This document shows, piece by piece, positions 9,880-20,674 of a stretch of DNA of 64,000 nt. The stretch is taken from assembly GCA_026120185.1 (NCBI GenBank), contig JANUWF010003377.1:2739001-2803000 (forward strand). The letters run 5' to 3'. The notes beneath the pieces are model-generated. The model searched no databases and had not been told where the DNA came from. It saw only the letters and a program-made list of their open reading frames with translations. A program made the translations under genes and the position numbers. Position 1 is the stretch's first letter. The number at the start of each line of letters is the position of its first letter. Source of the stretch: Voacanga thouarsii (taxonomy: Eukaryota; Streptophyta; Magnoliopsida; Gentianales; Apocynaceae).

Positions 9880-10265
9880 ATGATAGATATTAGACAAATA
9901 GAATATTTAAATCTTGAACTTGTAGGAAAAACTAAGAACATAATTTATAATAATAAACATAGGCATACTTGTTATTTTCCTTCTCAATATTTGTGTAATT
10001 TGCATGGTGAATATCAACAAATTAATAGTCTTATCAATTTAGTAATTTTTCTTGGAGAAAAATTAGAAGCTCAAGAAAAGAAAACATCTAATATTTGGGA
10101 CATTTTAGTAAAATATATTAAAGACATAAACAAGATATTAGAACAATTAGCACAAAATTTAGAATATATTAAGGAACAAAATAATTTTATAATACGAAGA
10201 GTAAAAACCATAGATTATTTAATGGAAGAAACTAGTCAATATAAAGAAATATTAATCAATATTTT
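9880..10265 (+). pseudogene. A2 ORF1, 3' truncated
   Basis: Opens with MIDIRQIEYLNLELVGKTKN and is uninterrupted to about 10265, the best-preserved ORF1 here. It reads on to 10359, but the last 32 residues (hydrophobic, LLCVSTFLLFLLLFPLY) come from inverted intergenic sequence and are not part of the viral protein, although they would make a chance membrane segment. The viral C-terminus (about 25 residues in A4) is missing. Confidence 0.65.
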
Positions 10266-10605
10266 ACTACCTAATAGTAAGTTCACTTATGTTCTACTTT
10301 GTGTTAGTACATTCCTACTTTTTTTACTACTATTTCCACTATATATGTATGTACTATAGCAGCACCAAAGAACTATTCTCATAGTTCCATTCTCTATAGC
10401 CAATTTTCTTTTTTATATATCTTTGCTACTTTGCACTATTTTTTCCACTAATTTTCTTTTATTTTCATTATGCCTAGAACTATCAAATTATAGAACTACC
10501 AAATTATAGAATGGTTAGCTATAGCTCCAAAAGGGCACCCTCCCTCCATCCACTAAGTCTCTTTTATTTTCATTATGCCTAGACCTATTAAATTATAGAA
10601 CTACC
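10266..10605 (-). other. Inverted type A intergenic piece
   Basis: Positions 10326-10510 are the reverse complement of about 11740-11960 (for example TAGCAGCACCAAAGAACTATTC against GAATAGTTCTTTGGTGCTGCTA). A stretch from about 10455 (TTTTATTTTCATTATGCCTAG) is repeated directly near 10563. No coding sequence is seen. Confidence 0.7.
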
Positions 10606-11497
10606 AATTTTTAATGGATACAATTTTTAATAAATATAATCATTTTTTCTTAATATACATAGATGATATTTTAGATTTTTCTTTAAAAAAAAAACATATT
10701 AGTCATCTTAAAATTGTTTGTCTAAATTCTTAAAACATGGCATTGTAATTAGTAGTAAAAAAGTTCAATTATTTAAGAAAAATATAGAATTCTTAGGAAC
10801 AAAAATAGGGCAAGGTAAAATAAAATTACAACATCATATAAGTACAAAAGTATTAGAATTCCCTGATAAAATAGAAGACACAAAACAATTACAATAGTTT
10901 CTAGGAATATTAAATTATAAAAGACCATTTATTCAAGACTTAAGTAAAATCATAGGACTGTTATATAGTAAAACAAGTTATAAAGGACTAAAATATTTCA
11001 ATAAAGAAGATATACAATTAGTAAAACAAATCAAAGAGAAAGCAAAAAATTTACCTAATTTGAGGTTACCTTTACATAGTGATTATTTAATTATAGAAAT
11101 AGATGGATGTGATAAAGGATGGGGAGCCATTTTAAAATCTAAACCTCATAAATATAGTAATAAATTAGAATAACAAATTTGTAGATATAGTAGTGGTAAA
11201 TACAGAGAAAAAGGAAATATTAGTAGTAGTGATGCAGAGTTATTAGCAATTTGTTATTCCTTAGATAGTTTTAGATTATTTATTCTAAATGAACAAGAAT
11301 TTACACTTAGAATTGATTGTGAAGCAATAGTAAAATTTAATAATAAGAAAAATGAAAAACGTAGTTCTCAAAGAAGATGGTTAAATTTCTTAGATAGAAT
11401 TACTAATGGTGGGTATAAAATTAATTTTGAACTTATTAAAGGAAATGAGAATAAAATTACACATCATTTGTCAAGATTACTAATAGATATTGCATGA
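10606..11497 (+). pseudogene. A2 reverse transcriptase and RNase H
   Basis: Starts inside RT just before the catalytic YIDDIL (about 10657) and runs through FLGTKIGQGKIKLQ, FLGILNY.RPFI and into RNase H: IEIDGCDKGWGAIL (catalytic D), DAELLAICYSL (E), RIDCEAIV, and the end GNENKI.HHLSRLL with stop TGA 11495-11497. Stops occur near 10894 (TAG) and 11171 (TAA). The RT fingers and palm start are missing. This is the most complete type A RNase H in the window. Confidence 0.75.
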
Positions 11498-11720
11498 CTT
11501 TACATATGGATTTCAAAAAAAAATACTGTAAAGATTGGTCAATGGGAGCTCACCAAGTATCCTAAAGGAACAAATTTCCATTTTAGAACTCCAGTAGAAG
11601 GTAAATTAAAAGATATTCACCAAATCATTTTAGATCATCTTTGGAATGCAAAAAAATGCAAGCTAAAAGATTAAAAGTTTACAGGCTTTAGCATTTTATC
11701 TTAATAATCTACAAAGACAA
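11498..11720 (+). pseudogene. Possible extra ORF remnant after ORF3 of type A
   Basis: In a frame different from ORF3 this reads KIGQWELTKYPKGTNFHFRT and DIHQIILDHLWNAKK. The A3 copy at 22603-22680 keeps a similar frame (KIGQWELPKYPKGTNLHFR). Conservation of this reading between two copies suggests a short coding region overlapping or following the RNase H end, perhaps an ORF4 start as in Tungrovirus. No function is evident. Confidence 0.35.
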
Positions 11721-11969
11721 AGTTATTCACTAATTTGGTAGTTTTATAATTTGATAGTTCTAGGCATAATGAAAATAAAAGACACTTAGTGGAAAAAATA
11801 GCGCAAGACTTAGTAGAACAAATAGTGCAAAGTAGCAAAGATATATAAACAAGAAAATTGGCTACGGAGAATGGAACTATAAGAATAGTTCTTTGGTGCT
11901 GCTATAGTACTTACATATATAGTGGAAATAGTAATAGAAAAAGTAGGAAAGTACTAACACGGAGCAGAA

Positions 11970-12016
<47 letters not shown>
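11970..12016. repeat. (CT)n(TA)n microsatellite
   Basis: A run of CT dinucleotides passes directly into TA dinucleotides inside the type A intergenic region. Confidence 0.95.
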
Positions 12017-12018
<2 letters not shown>

Positions 12019-12083
12019 TATATAAGAAAGCTTAATGTGTCCAAAAAGGTTATAAGTTAAATATTACCTTTTATTTTGAAATA

Positions 12084-12305
12084 TCATTGCCAAATTAAAT
12101 CTTTTTTAGCTTTATTCATATACAAAAAATAAGACCATAGACGGTATAGCCTAAGTTTACGAAGTTCAAATTCTATAATATCAAGATAAGCAAAACATTG
12201 TTCAATGGTTTCTAATGAATCTACGGTCCTTTTGAAGTAATGATAACAACCAGGCATAATTAATTCTTGTAAATTGTAATAATAACGAGCTGATTCGGAT
12301 ACCAT
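12084..12305 (-). CDS. Unrecognised 73-residue open frame
   Basis: A minus-strand frame with protein-like composition (aromatic, Leu and charged residues; SLETIEQCFAYLDIIEFELR). It is antisense to the type A intergenic region and has no counterpart I can find elsewhere in the window. It may be a remnant of another gene captured here, or chance. No motif is recognised. Confidence 0.25.
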   Translation of the reverse strand: MVSESARYYYNLQELIMPGCYHYFKRTVDSLETIEQCFAYLDIIEFELRKLRLYRLWSYFLYMNKAKKDLIWQ

Positions 12306-12717
12306 AGAGAATGACTAAGGAATAAGAAAAGAGTTTTAAAATTATACCTAATAGTACGTTCACTTATCCTTTCATTCACCAGGATAGCTCATGCCTTTTC
12401 CCCTGAAATGCCTCTAACGCCTCTCCAATGGTTTTACAGCTAAACAGGTACTTTAGCTCTTTTGCCGACGACTACTAAGGATATGTAGCGAAGAACTACT
12501 TAGGGATTTTCTCTTACTCTTTTGCTTATCCATACCTATTGGAAAATTAGAAACTAAACATTGCTACTGGAGGATTCATTGCAACGAGAAATTGTATTTC
12601 TAAAGTTGATGAGGTTTGCTCACCAAAAAGCTTACAAGAAAAAGTAAATGACTTAGGAGTTTTTCTACTATGTGCATTGTGCTCAACATTTCTGAGGTTG
12701 ACGCTTATATACTGAAG

Positions 12718-13088
12718 AATATTAGTAAGTTCTAAGTTTAATACTTATGCTTTGTCTAAGTGATTTAAAAGTTCAATTAAAAAGTGCGTTGAAACTTATG
12801 GTGATATTAGGTTGTGTATTTATACTATTTATATGTTAAATTTAGAACTTACTGATATTCATAGACAATTAGCATTATTAAGTTTAGCTTAATTTTATGT
12901 TGTGTATTTACCATTTAAAAAATAGAGTAAAAACCAATAGAAATCTTAGTAAAAGATATTCACGCTAGCTTGTTTCTATTGATCCATATTCTTTTCACTT
13001 TTTCCAACTCAGTAATAGAATATATAATCTCACTATAGAAAATAGCTTGTTAACAAAAAGATTAGAAATCTTAAATTTAGCCTAGTAT
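12718..13088 (+). promoter_or_regulatory. A3 leader with long stem-loop
   Basis: Two near-complementary 24-base arms lie at 12718-12741 and 12836-12859 (AGTAAGTTCTAAGTTTAA against TTAAATTTAGAACTTACT), enclosing about 94 bases. The rest matches the A5 and A2 leaders. Caulimovirid leaders often fold into a long hairpin; whether this is that structure is inference. No primer site is seen upstream. Confidence 0.5.
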
Positions 13089-13561
13089 AAAACAGATATT
13101 AGACAAGTAGAATATTTAAATCTTGAACATGTAGGAAAAACTAAGAACATAATTTATAGTAATTAATAAACATAGGCATACTTGTTATTTTCCTTCTCAA
13201 TATTCGCTTAATTTGCATGGTGAGAATTAACAAATTAATAGTCTTATCAATTTAGTAATTGGCCTTGGAGAAAAATTAGAAGGTCAAGAAAAGAACATTT
13301 CTAATATTCAGGACATTGTAGTAAAATATATTAAAGACAAAAACAAGATATTAGAACAATTAGCAGAAAATTTAGAATATATTAAGGAACAAAATAGTTT
13401 TATAATACGAAGAGTAAAAACCTTAGAATATTTAATAGAAGAAACTAGTCAATATAAAGAAATATTAATCAATTTTGGAAAACACTCTCAACAACTAGAA
13501 GAATTTTGTCGAACATAAATAAAACATTAAAAAATATAGAAAAGCTTATTCTTAGTTAATG
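13089..13561 (+). pseudogene. A3 ORF1, start codon lost
   Basis: The sequence aligns with the A4 ORF1, but the expected ATG is AAA (13089-13091). An extra AATTA near 13165 shifts the frame. The C-terminal part (IRRVKTLEYLIEETSQYKE) is readable and the end overlaps the ORF2 ATG as TAATG. Confidence 0.6.
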
Positions 13562-13898
13562 TCTTTAGAAGATAATATTGATTATAAAAAGTGCCTTGTA
13601 GAATTAAAAAACTATCATTCAGAAACTTTAGGCCTTACTGATTATATAGGAACTTCTAATTCAGATAAAATATATCCAACACAAAATAATATTTAAATTG
13701 CATTATTAATTAAAACCTTGTGAAAAATTAGAAAAGCTAGAAAAAAGACTAGCAGCCTTAAGTCTAGAAAAAGAAATAGATAAATTAACAGATAAATTTA
13801 GATAATTCTTGTAGAAAGAAAATAGAAAGAAAATAACTTATAAATTTGGAAATTTATCTTCAAAAAAGTTAAGTGGTGAAAAAACAAGTCATTTATAG
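13559..13898 (+). pseudogene. A3 ORF2, virion-associated-protein-like
   Basis: ATG at 13559-13561 (MSLEDNIDYKK), then a region with NNI.IALLIK and a coiled-coil stretch EKLEKRLAALSLEKEIDKL. Frameshifts occur near 13720 and 13800. Natural stop TAG at 13896-13898, five bases before the ORF3 ATG. In badna/tungro-like viruses the comparable protein binds the virion. Confidence 0.55.
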
Positions 13899-13903
13899 AA
13901 ATT

Positions 13904-15188
13904 ATGAGGAGACTATCATTTTCAGGACCTAGTAGGACTTTAAATGAAAATACTAGTGTAGAAACTTCCCTTTTAGGAAGGATTAGACAATCTAGAGAAA
14001 ATAGATAAAATCAGTTAAAAGAAGTTATAGATAAAATAGACAAATTCAGTTAAATGAAGTTATAGATGTAAAAAGAGATGTGAAACTTTATAGAAATCAT
14101 GATATCGATTTTATTAAATCCTAAAATATTATTTCAAGTGGGTTGATTACAATCTCATGCAGGTTTATTTAGATCTAGTAGAGAAGAACATTTTTTAGTA
14201 ACTAGAGAACCTAGAATATTAAAATTAGTCACTACTGAAAGTCTTAAAAATTCAACCAATACATATACTTATATGGATTTAGGACTAATAGTAATAGGAA
14301 TCAAAGGATTAGCATGATCGGGATTAGGAACTAAAGTTTTATTAACAATATTAGATAAAAGATGGAAAGATGTTAAAAAAGCACTTATAGCAACAACAAA
14401 AGTAGACATGAATGAAAATAGAGGAATTTTTTATTGTAGTCCAAATTTTGTGATAACCTTAGAAGATTTAGCTAAAAATATAAAAATAGGTATTCAAACT
14501 AAGGGTTATGAAGATTTTAGAGGAGAAAATTTAATCATAAGTTTAGGATTTATAGGAAGATTAACCAATGGTTCTAGAACAAAATATAAAATAGAAATAA
14601 AACCCATTATAGAAGCTATGGCTAGTAAGGGAATTCAATTAATAAAACCAGAAAAAGTTAATCAAGAAATTCTAGTAGCAGAAGAACGAAATCTTAGCAA
14701 ATTTTTAGAATCAGGTACTTCTTTAGTGCCTAGAGATAGTGTAATATATCAAAATAATAAATGAGAAACTAGTATTAGATTTTTAAATTAATATAATACA
14801 AATATAAGAACAGAAGAAGATGAAGATACAGAATCTTTAAGATAAGGAATAGAAAATGTATGTAATGAAATTATGGAAACATAAAATAGAATAATGTATC
14901 CTAAAGAATTAGGTTTAGAATTATCAGAAAAAGATTTAAATGAGGTTAGAATTAGAATTAGAACAAAATGAACAAATAGATGATACTGAATATTTATATT
15001 ATGTTATGTATAGAAAAATAAGAGCAAAAATAGAACAATACACTGAAAATATAGAAGAAAATAATACATGTGTAGAATATATGGATACTGCTTCTCCTTC
15101 TACTGCCTCAAGTAATCCTTATCTTCCTCCATAGCCAGTAGCACCACAACAAGTTGTTAGACAGTATGGCCCAAGAAATTTAACTAGA
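13904..15188 (+). pseudogene. A3 ORF3, movement protein and spacer
   Basis: The ATG at 13904 opens MRRLSFSGPSRTLNENTSVE. The 30K-type MP core reads LGLIVIGIKGLA near 14290, LDKRWKDVKKALIATT, YCSPNFVITLEDLAKNI near 14440, IQTKGYEDFRGENL and IGRLTNGSRT near 14570, matching the badna/tungro MP plan. Stops lie near 14010, 14125, 14318 and 14761. An acidic spacer follows to the CP. A Pro/Ser-rich stretch (TASPSTASSNPYLPP) precedes it. Confidence 0.7.
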
Positions 15189-15851
15189 ATGCCATATAAT
15201 GATTATAGAGAAATGCAATCAAAAATAGCACCCAAGGGAAAAAGGCAACCTCTAGAGACAATAGATGATATGAAATTAATAGATAATGGTAGAATGTTAG
15301 ATTTAGCAACTCATGACCTACAATTATGGGAAGGAGTAACAGATAGTTGGAAATATCTAGTATTAAAACATTATATTCAACTAAATTTTGATCATACAGT
15401 AGAAGAAATGTATAGTTCTTTAGAAAACTTTTTAGGAGAAACAGCTAAAGCTGCTTGGGAAACATATAAAGAAAATTTTCCAATAGAATTGGCAAATGAT
15501 TTAGCTTTAGGACCTAATCCACATAATTTTATGAATAAAATTCAATTAATTTTAACGGCACAAAGTCATAATTATGGGAGTAGAATTCAACAAGAAGAAG
15601 CTATTAGAAAATTAGAACAATTATCTATAAAAGATTGGAAATTTATTAAACCTTTTTTACAAGATTATTATTATTATGCTACCTTAGCAAGATGTTTTTA
15701 TGAAGAATCAATTTTAGAAAAATTATTTTTAAAACTACCAGGACCTTTAGGAGTAGAAATATATAAAAGTTATAAATCATATGATTGGAATGTAGTAGAT
15801 ATAAAAAATATAGCTACCTGTATAAAATTTATTGTTATGAAATTAGCATAA
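15189..15851 (+). CDS. A3 coat-protein core, open fragment of ORF3
   Basis: A 220-residue uninterrupted frame, the longest intact viral stretch in type A. Motifs shared with A4 and A5 include LWEGVTDSWKYLVLKHYIQ, ENFPIELANDLALGPNPHNF, YYYATLARCFYEESILEKL and LPGPLGVEIYKSYK. The GP.G..I..S/A pattern near the end is typical of badna/tungro coat proteins just before the zinc knuckle. The stop after VMKLA is a point change; A5 reads VMKLAEKCTF through. The start at 15189 is simply the first ATG in the open stretch. Confidence 0.7.
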   Translation: MPYNDYREMQSKIAPKGKRQPLETIDDMKLIDNGRMLDLATHDLQLWEGVTDSWKYLVLKHYIQLNFDHTVEEMYSSLENFLGETAKAAWETYKENFPIELANDLALGPNPHNFMNKIQLILTAQSHNYGSRIQQEEAIRKLEQLSIKDWKFIKPFLQDYYYYATLARCFYEESILEKLFLKLPGPLGVEIYKSYKSYDWNVVDIKNIATCIKFIVMKLA

Positions 15852-16715
15852 AAATGTACATTCATACAAATACAGAAACAACTAAAAGGAGAATATAGTT
15901 TTTGTAAAAATATTTATACTCCTCAACATTATGGTCAACAAAATTCTAGGAAAACATATAGAAAACCAAAAATGAAATATTATAAGAAAAAATATTACCT
16001 TAGAAAATTCTCAGCTAGAAAACCTTATTTAAACAAAGATAGGCATGTTAGAAAATTTAGTAAAAATAGAACATATAAAAATAAATTACAGTGTTATTGT
16101 TGTCGTTAGCCTAATCATCTAGCAAGAAACTATCCTAGAAAAAATTATCTATATAATAAACAAACTGCATTAGTGGAATGTGTTAATGAAGATATTATTG
16201 ATACAAATGAATATGTGTTGATGATATAGACTCTCAATAGCCTGAGTCCGATGACGAAATAGATGATTTAGATTTTGTAGAAGAAATAACTAATATGGTC
16301 GCCAAAAAATCAATTATCATATTTGTTTCAATTAGATAATATAACTGATACCCTTCAAGAGTTAGACCTTGTAAATTGTGAACATGATTGGATACATAGA
16401 AAAGGATCAGATAACAAACATTGTTATTTATGTGAAAAATATCCCTCTTTAGCACTTAGATGGCAATGTAGTAATTGTTTACAAGAAGCTTGTAAATTTT
16501 GCCTAGAAAAACAAAATATAGAATTGAAACTAATAGACAAAGGAAAACACAAACAAAGAGAGGATCCTATAGAGCATTATTTAGAAAGAAGGACTAGGAT
16601 AGTAGAACAAAAGATAGACCAATTAGAAGATCATGTGCATAAAACGAATATTGAAAAAGTTGAAATAATTGAAAATAGTGATACTATGAATGTCGAAATT
16701 TTAGATAGAAAGAAA
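15852..16715 (+). pseudogene. A3 zinc knuckle and Cys-rich domain
   Basis: After KCTFIQIQKQLKGEYSFCKN come a Tyr/Lys/Arg-rich tract and a CCHC knuckle in which the last Cys is Tyr and a stop falls inside (about 16093-16135). The Cys-rich domain at 16323-16742 keeps all six Cys of CX2CX11CX2CX4CX2C (CYLCEKYPSLALRWQCSNC). Family knowledge: this pair of motifs marks badna/tungro-type capsid proteins. A copia element cuts the frame at 16716. Confidence 0.7.
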
Positions 16716-18588
16716 TGTTGGAATATATGCCCTCTAGACTAGTTTGTCTGAAGTAATTATCGAATTTATTAATAAAAGAATTTATTCTCAAAATTTGTTT
16801 GTGAATTTACATTTTATTTATTCATGATTTTCGTTTGGAAAGGACCCATTGTGTTTAAGTAAGTGGTCAATGTGAATGGTGGTCTTTCACAATAAGGTAT
16901 GGATCATGGGTTACTTAACACATAACTGTTTGTTCTTAACTAATTGGTAAGAATAGGGATCTAATCATGTATAAGTTATTATGTTATGAATTCCAAATAG
17001 GGGATGGATTACCTTTAATCAGTGAGTAGTCCATTCACTTTATAGCATGAGCGTATTTCGAATACGTAGAACAGGACCTATAATAGTGGTTTCTAAAAGT
17101 ACTATTTAAAAGAAACCCAAACTATTACTGTTACAATGTGGACTAATACTCTACCGCTTGAGTATGAGTTGGTGGTCTGACGAAACTAGAAGTATATACT
17201 TTGATATATTGTAGTTGAGGTTCTTTCGTACAACCAATATACTTATATATTTGATATATGTGACTAGTTAGTTAAGACAGACTTGTACAAGATAGCTTCT
17301 ACGCTATATTGCCCTTGCGACTGTTCAAATGGTCTTATTATCCAGGGCCCAAGGGAACATGACTTGGATGTTTACTTTATGGTAGCTCCTTTGAAAAGTG
17401 AAAACATTCCAGGAGTCGTGGATTATTGGACTAGAGGTCTAAGGATGGTAGATGTCTATTAGAGAGGTGTTAGTATACTATTTCTCTCTAATTGCACGGC
17501 GATGCGTAGAGAGGTATTTTAGTCATTACACCTGTAGGTCGAAAAGACTATGCTAACGCAGCATTGTCCTTGGGGTCAATATTTCCTTATCATGATATTA
17601 GGAAATATTTAAAATACAAAATACAGCTATTTATATAGTAGGTTATTTTGGTCATTTTAGTAGTCAATGCGATGTGTCTTTTGGTCCTTGAAATAGCCCT
17701 TAAGTCATGAAAGATTTGGGATATGAAATTGGTCTTGATAATTATGGATTTTTATTTTATTAGTCTAATTTATTATTGGAATAGAATAAAATAAAAGGTC
17801 CGAGAGAGACTATTTATTTTATTTAGTTTAATTGGTTAATTGATTATTCAAGGCTCAAGACCCAGATTGAATAATTAAAAAATTAATTTGGATATAAACT
17901 AGATAAAATGTATGAAATTTTATATTGGTCTATTTGAGTTTGTTAAATATTTATTGGAATGTTTAATAAAGTCTAGAAAATAAATAATTGAGATTTATTA
18001 TTTATGGGTATTCAAACTCAAGAATAAATAATTTTATCTGGCCCAATAAATAAGACCAAGTGTAAAATAAAAATATTAAATTAATTAATTATTAATTTAA
18101 TTAATTAATTAATTAAACAAATTTAAAAAAAAACAACACGGGATGGATCCCGTGTTGTTTCGCGTGAAGATAACAGAAAACATGGGCTTTCTATTTTTAT
18201 GCAGTTGTTCTCTTTCTCGGTGATAGATTGAAAAGGAAGAGGAAATCATGCAAATGAGTTCCTACTTTTCAAGAGAAACCCAGACCCAACTTTGGTGAAG
18301 AATATACGTTCTGTGAAGTATTCACAGAAACCCAATCCCTTTTCTCACAAAGACCAAAGTTGATCAAAACCCAATATTCAAGCTTTCACCGGCAGTGCTA
18401 CGGGCACTATTTCAGAATATTAAAAGCTTTGCGTAGATGAGACACAGTAGACATTTGCAAGGACGTGAGCCACTAGCCTCATACAGATATCTACACCAGT
18501 GTGAAGAGGGCCATGTAATCACAGATGTACATTTTTCGTTTTCCTAACATGGTTTCGTTTTGATGATTTTTGCCATTTTAAGCCTTCA
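16716..18588 (+). repeat. 5' LTR of the rearranged copia element
   Basis: An 1873-bp LTR, TGTTGGAATATATGCC to CCTTCA, homologous throughout its first part to the LTRs at 25494, 32936 and 62879. It is followed by TGGTATCAAAGC (18591-18602), a primer site with one mismatch to the initiator-Met complement. Confidence 0.85.
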
Positions 18589-18914
18589 ATTGGTATCAAA
18601 GCTATGGTTTGGCAAAATGTAGGAAGTATGTTAGGCTTAAATAAAACAAGAAAATATTTATTTTGGTTGAAATTTGTGATCTTTCATGTTTATTGGTATG
18701 GATAGTTTCATTGTAAACTTCGCGAGTAGAAGCATAGGGACAATGTATTTTACTTGCTCTCATAGATATCGTGTAAGCCCAGTGTTTTTAATTGCATAGG
18801 CGCTTGTTTGGATGAGTTTTGATTGAAAATGGAGGAAAAAATCAAAACCAGTATGCAAAAGAAATTCTGGAGAAGAAGGTACTATGCCCAGTGTTTTTAA
18901 TGGCATAGGCGCTT
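18589..18914 (+). mobile_element. Internal remnant of the rearranged copia element
   Basis: Primer site and untranslated leader only. CCCAGTGTTTTTAAT.GCATAGGCGCTTG occurs twice (about 18778 and 18890) as a short direct repeat next to the break with the inverted LTR. No gag or pol sequence is found. Confidence 0.7.
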
Positions 18915-19486
18915 GTACAAGCCTGTCTTAACTAACTAGTCACACATACCCAACATGCAAGTATATTGGTCCTACGATAGAACCTCAACTATAGCATATT
19001 AAAGTAAATGCTTCCAGCTTCGTCAGACCGCCAACTCATACTCAAATCGTAGAGTACTAGTCCATGCTGTAACAGTAGTAGTCTAGGTTTCTACCATATA
19101 GTACTTTTAGAAACCACTACTACAAGTCCTGTTCTACGTATTCAAAATATACTTATGTCATGAAGTGAGTGGACTAGTCATTGGCTAAAGGTAAGCCATT
19201 CCCCATTTGGAATTCACAACATAGTAACTTAGACATGATGAGATTCCCATTCTTATCAATCGGTTAAGAACAAACGTTTTTGTGTTAAGTAACCCGTGAT
19301 CCATACTTTATTGTGAAAGACCACCATTCACATGGACCACTTACTTAAACATAATGGGTCTTTTCCAAATGAAATTATGCTAAAATAAAATGTAAATTCA
19401 CAAATAATTTCTGAAAATAAATTCTTTGATTAAAACATTCGATATTTACATCAGAAACCTAGTCTAGGAGGGCATATTTCCCAATA
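18915..19486 (-). repeat. Inverted 5' portion of a copia LTR
   Basis: Reverse complement of roughly the first 575 bases of the LTR: it runs from the GACAGACTTGTA region back to the LTR start (TATTGGGAAATATGCC at the right edge). Confidence 0.8.
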
Positions 19487-20669
19487 GTAGCTTCCTTGAA
19501 AAGGGAAAACATTCCAGGAGTCATGGATCATCGGACTAGAGGTATAAGAATGGTAGATGTCTATTAGTGAGGTGTTAGTACACTCTTCCTCTCTAATTGC
19601 ATGGCGATACATAGAGGGGTAGTTTAGTCATTATACCTGTAGGTCGAAGACTTTGCTAACGTATCATTGTGCTTGGCGTCAATATTTTCTTATCGTGATA
19701 GTAGAAAATTATTTACAATGCAAAATACAGCTATTTATATAGCAGGTGTATTTTGATCATTTTAGTAGCCAAGGCAATGTATCTTTTGGTCCTCGAAATG
19801 ACCCTTAAGTTATGAAAGATTTGGGATGTGAAATTGGTATTGATAATTATGGGTTTTTATTTTATTAGTCTAATTTATTATTGGACTTGAATAAAATAAA
19901 AGGTCTGAGAGAAAGTATTTAATTTATCTTGTTTAATTGGTTAATTGATTATTCAGGGCTCAAGGCCCATATTGAATAATTGAAAATTTAATTTGGGTAT
20001 AAACTAGATAAAAGGTATGAAATTTTATATCGGTCTATTTGGGCTTATTCATTATTTATTAGACTATTTAATAAAGTACCAAAAATAAATAATTGAGATT
20101 TATTATTTATGAGTGTTCAAACCCAAGAATAAATAATTTTATCTAACCCAATGAATAAGACCAAGGGTAAAAAAATTTTTAAAAATATTAAATTAATTAA
20201 ACAAATGAAATAAAATAACACCGGATGGATGTCGTATTGTTTCGCATGAAGAGAACAGAAAGCATGGGCTTTCTGTTTCATGCGGTTGTTCTCTCTCTCG
20301 AAGCTAGAAGAGGAAATCATGTAAATGAGTTCTTGCTTTTCAAGAGAAACCCAAACCCAACTTTGGTGAAGAATATACGTTCTATGAAGTATTCACAAAA
20401 ACCCAGTGCCTTCTCTCACAAAGACCAAAGTTGATCAAAACCTAATTTTCAAGCTTTCACCGGCTGTGCTACAGGCATTATTTCGGAAGATTAAATGCTT
20501 TGCGTGGATGAGACGCAGTAGACGTTTGCAAGGACGTAAGCCACTAGCCTCAAATATCCTGGTACAGACATCCACACCAGTGCGAAGTTGTCTATTTAAT
20601 CACAGAGGTAAATTTTTCAATTTCCTAACATGCTTTCGTTTTGATGATTTTTGCCATTTTAAGCCTTCA
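19487..20669 (+). repeat. 3' LTR remainder of the rearranged copia element
   Basis: Forward-oriented LTR sequence corresponding to about 17384-18588 of the 5' LTR. The LTR's first 670 bases are replaced by the inverted segment to its left. Many substitutions and small gaps separate it from the 5' LTR, so the insertion is old. Confidence 0.8.
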
Positions 20670-20674
20670 AGAAA

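Larger units (their letters stand above)
11721..12717 (+). promoter_or_regulatory. Type A intergenic region
   Basis: Non-coding on the plus strand between RNase H and the A3 leader. It has a TATA-like ATATATAAACA (about 11837-11849), the inverted-repeat partner of 10326-10510, a CT/TA microsatellite, and ACCTAATAGTACGTTCACTTAT (about 12345), also found at 10266. By position it should hold the type A promoter and poly(A) signals, but I cannot fix the start site. Confidence 0.45.
16716..20669 (+). mobile_element. Rearranged Ty1/copia-type LTR element inserted in A3
   Basis: Begins TGTTGG and ends CTTCA, flanked by the 5-bp target duplication AGAAA (16711-16715 and 20670-20674). It holds a complete 5' LTR, a primer site, about 325 bases of internal sequence and a 3' LTR whose first part is inverted. 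No coding sequence remains. It splits the type A ORF3 between the Cys-rich domain and the protease. Confidence 0.85.

Noticed and set aside
15189..15851. Functional virus or domesticated coat-protein gene
   Set aside because: Open for 220 codons, but the neighbouring frames are all broken, no promoter is nearby, and the stop is a point change in the polyprotein. Selection cannot be judged from one copy.
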